A stretch of 64,000 bases of DNA from Sphagnum compactum. Its lineage: Eukaryota; Bryophyta; Sphagnopsida; Sphagnales. Below the pieces are notes generated by a model. The model was not told where the DNA came from and did no database searches. It saw only the letters and a program-made list of their open reading frames with translations. This document shows, piece by piece, positions 59,774 to 64,000 of this stretch. Made by a program: the position numbers and the translations under genes. The stretch spans positions 15,127,579-15,191,578 of the forward strand of contig OZ234500.1 in NCBI GenBank assembly GCA_965153455.1, read 5' to 3'. Positions within the stretch are counted from its first letter, which is position 1. Each line of letters starts with the position of its first letter.

Positions 59774-62340
59774 TTAACTCCTTGCACCAATTGGAGCACT
59801 GACCTCCTCAGTTACCCCCTCTTGAAGCTCTGAGATGAGCTTTTCAATATCAGCAAACACTTCTGCTTTAGGTCGGTTACCATCCACCTGCCCAGAACAA
59901 CAACACAGTTGATTGTCTGTATGCACAGCTTTACAATAAATAGAAGAGAACGATTTGTAGAAAACCTCCACCTGAACAGTAACCACATGCAAGGAAAGAC
60001 AGATTTTGATAAGACAAACTCACATGCTTGATAACATCTTTGTAAGATTCAATCACTGCTGCAACATTTGCTTTGTGAGTCTGCAGCCGTAATTTCACCT
60101 GTTGAGGTTCATGAGACAAGATCAGAAGACGTGCGAGTCCCCATAAAAGTGGTGACATGAGCCCACAGTTTTAGGTTAAAAGTCAGATGCAGTTCAGAAG
60201 AGACATCACAAAGTGGACTGGGTTGTTTGATGTCAGTACTAGAATGAGACTTTAATTACGATATTTCATTTCCCAGAAACCCGGCTGCCATGTCCAGCAA
60301 TAGCCGATGTGGCAGATTCTATTTGTGTCAGAATCTGTGAGCACCTCTTTCTTTTTAATGTGGTCAATGGAACTTCATATTCTGCAACTGACCTTTTCTT
60401 CTGTGTCATCAAGGCGCTGAGTGAACCGTGCTGCAATCTCAGGAGTCTCTGGAGGAGCATACATAAGGTGGTAAATTTTCCCAGTGACAGGATCATACCT
60501 CCTTCCAACTGATCTTTGCACCAATATCTCGTCTGGCACCTGATAGCAATATTACTGTCAATCAGCACATGCAAGACAAGACACAAGGAAATGAAACGCA
60601 CATGAACCACTGGGTCGGTGGCTAAGCATAGAAGCTCTTAATGTCCAGTAGACAGTGTTGAGCTTCAGAGTAGGAGTTTACAACAAATCTTTTCTTGATC
60701 AGCAAGCTGTCTGTGACATGTTCATGAAACACTTATTCCAAATCTAGAAACTCACATCTAGAAGGATGAAAAGCTGGGGCCTGATGCCAAGAGCATCAAG
60801 TGCCATTGACTGTGACAAGCTTCGTGGATATCCATCCAACAGCCACCCACCAGATTGATCGACTGCCTCCAGCAATTTGTTCTTCACCATCTGCAGCATT
60901 TACCAACAGCATCTCACAACAGTCAGCACTACAAGTATTTAGATCTTGGATGTTGCAATACAGGAAATAATCTTTAAAAACTGAAGGCTTTGTTCATTTT
61001 CTATGGCAGTCTTGGTGCTTGAAGTCCAAACAACAAATTTCCAGCAGCAGAACAAAACAATAGCCAGGTTCTTCAGAGTATCACAAAGATGGTTCAGTTT
61101 GCAAAGATGAATAAAGGGAGGGAGACTGAAAATCAAAACGCAATTGTGGCCATGACAACTTGATCCTAAATAAGAACAAAGACAGCGTGGGTACATACAT
61201 ACCGTGACGACTATCTCATTTGGAACAAGCATGCCTTTCTGCATGTATTCTTGAGCCTTCTTCCCCTCATCAGTGCCTGTGGCTACCTCTGCTCGCAACA
61301 AGTCTCCAGCTGAAATATGTGTCAATCCATACTGTGTCATCATCATGCACAGAGTGACGATTCAGCACAAATTCAGATTCTTGGCAAAGAGGTACAAGCA
61401 TTTGAGAAGTGCATTAGGGTTTCAAAAACAAACACTTGCAGACAAGAATTTGAGAAACAATTATGTGAACTGACTCATTTTAAGACATTACTCCAACAAT
61501 CAATCAAGTTTCAACTTCGGAATTCAGAGATACTTGCAGCACTTTCATCACAGAGGAAGGAATTGAGAAAAAACACCTTGGCTGTGATAAGCTCACATTG
61601 CGTCCCCTTTCCAGATGCAGGTGCTCCAGAAATCATGATCCTCAGTTTCTCCTTTCCTGCCAAGGCTTTCACATCGAACTGCACAATAATAATAGCCAGT
61701 TTCAAGAATGAAAAAACCAATAGCAATTCCAACCTTCAGAGGCTTGACTTCAGCAGCACCTCAAACCGTAATACGCCCCTGTACTGCGCTACAACTGGTA
61801 ATCACTATGGAATCGAATTTTTAAAAAACTCCGATTTAACGATTAGACACAAAAAGAGAACCCTGGAATCGTCAATTTTTTGCATCCTCCATTTTGCAAA
61901 ATGTGCACTTAGAAACAGAAATTCTTTCGGAAACAACACACTGGAACGCACTCGCCTTTTTTGTAGCAGGAATATACATGACGAAAAGTCACGAAGAAGA
62001 AGACAGAAGGAAAGAATGGCTTGCTTACTTGCGCCAGTGGAAGTCGTCTCTCCTTGCATCGCTGGGGAAAAAACAGGGGTAACCTTGTCGAGCCGCATAG
62101 AGAAGAAGCAGAAAACGAAGAAGACGATGACGACGACGACGACGAAGGAGAGCTGGAAAAGCCTTTGAAGAATTCCTCCTTCTTATTCTTGCAGTTGAAA
62201 TTCTCAGGAATAGAATCGCATTGCAAGCGTTGCGAATTCAGTGACACTAGAGATACCTGAGAAATCGCGACGGAGGATGGATGCGGCGGAAAAGCCACGG
62301 CGCCGTTGAGGAGGGAAACGCTCGCGCAGGTGGCCGCCAT
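59774..62340 (-). CDS. ADK: Adenylate kinase, plastid-type
   Basis: The enzyme interconverts ATP + AMP and 2 ADP. Seven exons join exactly to 337 aa: 62340-62029, 61678-61577, 61331-61203, 60890-60756, 60539-60393, 60098-60024 and 59887-59774. The P-loop is [10 protein letters not shown], followed by the AMP-binding [11 protein letters not shown], the core [11 protein letters not shown], and the LID-type [13 protein letters not shown]. These closely resemble the Arabidopsis chloroplast AMK2-type enzyme from memory. The first 100 residues are Ser/Arg-rich, with a run of about ten Ser, hydroxylated and nearly free of acidic residues at the start. That fits a chloroplast transit peptide, so stromal location is inferred. 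The ATG at 62340 is the first in frame. A possible GT donor inside exon 1 (after AISQ) is ignored because the frame simply continues. All catalytic motifs are present. Confidence 0.95.
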
Positions 62341-64000
62341 CGCTCGCAGCACACTCCAAACTCTCTCTCGCAGCAACGAAAATGGCAAAGAAATTCAAAG
62401 AAAGTGCAAAAGAAAAACGATGATATACAAAGGGGCTCTGTTTTACACTGTTTTTTCTTCCCCCCCCCCCTCCTTTTTTTGGGGAGGGTACCCGGGGACC
62501 TGTTTTTGGGGGAGCAGGAAAAACGGCTGCCTACCTATTTGGACTCTTTGAAAAAAAAAACTTTTAAACGTACTAAAATAGGGGCAGTTTTAGCACATGT
62601 CTGCCAAATAATCAATAAAATTTTAAAGATCCCATTTCGGGCAAAATGGAATATTCCTGTACCGCCTCCGAAAGATTCTTTCCTTTTCCTTCCTAAAAAA
62701 AATTATTCTTTGAGAACTTTATTTTTTGAAAATTTCAGCATTTCTAAATATGATGTAGTTTTTAAATTTAAATTTCATTTTTTGGCGAAATTTCGCCAGT
62801 AAAAGAAGGCTTTTACTACTATACCTACCTTGGGGAATTGCTATTATTACCATTATTATTATTTTCAATTTTGTGATGTAGCCAAATTGGTGGAGATCAT
62901 CCATAAGCTGCTTTAGCCAAATTTATCTATTAAAATATGAAAGAGAAAAAAAGTTTAATATCCTCATATAATTTTTCCTACCTACTAGAACCATGTATAG
63001 ACATTTGGAGGTTTCCAAAGATTTTTCCAAAAAATTAGTTTTGACAAAAAAAAATTCAAAAAATCATTGGATTGGCAACAATTTTTTTACGATAATCGAA
63101 ATTTCACACCAAAAAAAAGAAGGGTGATCATCAAGTTTCCGTAGATTTGGGAAAAGAAAAATTTGTTGCACAAAAATGGTTATCAAAAGTCTCCATTGAC
63201 TATTAGGTAGATGAACAAGTTTTTGATTAAGGAAACTCAAATTGGTCAAAATGCATGAAAGTCTCATCCGTTCGATAGATGAGAACATGAAATCTCCATC
63301 AGATGGGACCAAGTTTTCTCCCATCGGTTGAACATATATAGGTATGTCCCATTGATTGAATGAATGAATAACAAATGAGAACATACGCATTTCCGGTGTT
63401 GAATGTATGAGCAAGTAACATATACCCCTATAACCAAACCATTATGGCTTTTAAAACGAAGCCACAAAATATCCCTAAATTACAAGGGAATAGTCAGTTT
63501 AATGGACAATTATTCTGAAGAGGTAAATAAATTTGTCAATCAAATAGCTCGTTTATTAAGAGGCTAACATTTTATTTTTTATTTTTTTCCCAAAAAGAAG
63601 AAATTGAACCCCCATAGAGATTGAATTGGAGTTTGTGATTGAAGAATAAATCAAAATTAATATCATGTGTTTAAAACTTAAATTAGTGATAAGGGGGTAA
63701 TCAACTTTTGAACATACCAGCTAGTACTAATATTGGATTTTCAAAAAAATCTTATTACCTTGGTTAGGTTTCTCTTGTGGTGAATTTTTTGCCACTTGTG
63801 AACAAAAAAATTGAATTATTTTCAAAATTTTGGTTTTTTGGGTGTAAATTTGACTAATTTGCTTTATAAACTCAACAAATTGCCAAACTTTGGAAACCAC
63901 AAAATTTAAGTATAAAAAAGCCTTGGACTGATATTAGTATTGGTTTTTAAATTTTAATTTGATATCAGCTTGGAAGTTGGTCCTCGTATTGGATTTTTTT
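62341..64000. other. Upstream flank of adenylate kinase and AT-rich repeat DNA
   Basis: About 100 bases of GC-rich promoter-like sequence precede the ADK start. Then come a C-run (62461-62470) and AT-rich DNA. The stretch near 62,735-62,770 (TTGAAAATTTCAGCATTTCT) resembles 3,240-3,275, and 62,880-62,940 (CCATAAGCTGCTTTAGCCAA) resembles 32,750-32,790 and 32,950, so dispersed repeats are present. Open frames such as 62281-62802 run antisense to the ADK promoter and first exon and are not supported. Confidence 0.55.

Noticed and set aside
61317-62168. 283-codon plus-strand ORF
   Set aside because: It runs antisense through adenylate kinase exons 1 to 3 and the introns between them.
62281-62802. 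173-codon plus-strand ORF
   Set aside because: It starts antisense to the ADK first exon and runs through homopolymers; no domain seen.

Overview
This is a nuclear window from a land plant. It has seven split protein-coding genes with GT-AG (and a few GC-AG) introns, set in AT-rich, repeat-laden intergenic DNA. Nothing looks prokaryotic: no operons, CRISPR arrays or ribosome binding sites. Several genes are clear orthologues of plant genes (TONNEAU1, VPS51/UNHINGED, ALDH22A1, plastid adenylate kinase, a GCK-domain protein). A secreted DUF3455-like gene and a BED-type hAT transposon relic fit a seed-free plant (moss, lycophyte or fern) better than a flowering plant. That placement is inference; the species is not identified.

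Layout. 1-3.4 kb: AT-rich DNA with a degenerate tandem array. 3.6-5.3 kb (+): secreted DUF3455-like gene. 5.4-10.9 kb: repeats and a decayed hAT transposase (minus). 11.0-15.4 kb (-): TON1. 15.4-17.4 kb: divergent intergenic region with a G-run, GGTA arrays and a long hairpin. 17.4-21.5 kb (+): an 11-exon gene of unknown function, about 405 aa. 22.8-31.5 kb (-): VPS51, 19 exons, about 786 aa, convergent with the unknown gene. 31.6-34.2 kb: two diverged inverted arms, the left one interrupted by a 205-bp hAT-type MITE with a perfect 8-bp target duplication. 35.3-36.3 kb (+): GCK-domain gene, followed by a perfect 32-bp palindrome. 38.1-40.7 kb: an 84-bp minisatellite and degenerate TTAAGCC-type repeats. 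44.2-46.9 kb: decayed PIF/Harbinger element with a transposase (+) and a Myb/SANT-like ORF (-). 47.2-54.0 kb (+): ALDH22A1, 14 exons, 596 aa. 55.1-55.5 kb: GC-rich minisatellite. 59.8-62.3 kb (-): plastid adenylate kinase, 7 exons, 337 aa. The rest is AT-rich sequence with no recognisable gene.

The genes are unrelated housekeeping functions: cytoskeleton, endosome-to-Golgi tethering, aldehyde oxidation, plastid nucleotide balance and secreted or unknown roles. I see no co-regulated cluster or gene system. Exon models were built by hand. Wherever exon lengths are given as codon counts, I checked that phases join in frame and compared with remembered plant homologues. The least certain ends are the 3' ends of TON1 and of the DUF3455-like gene.
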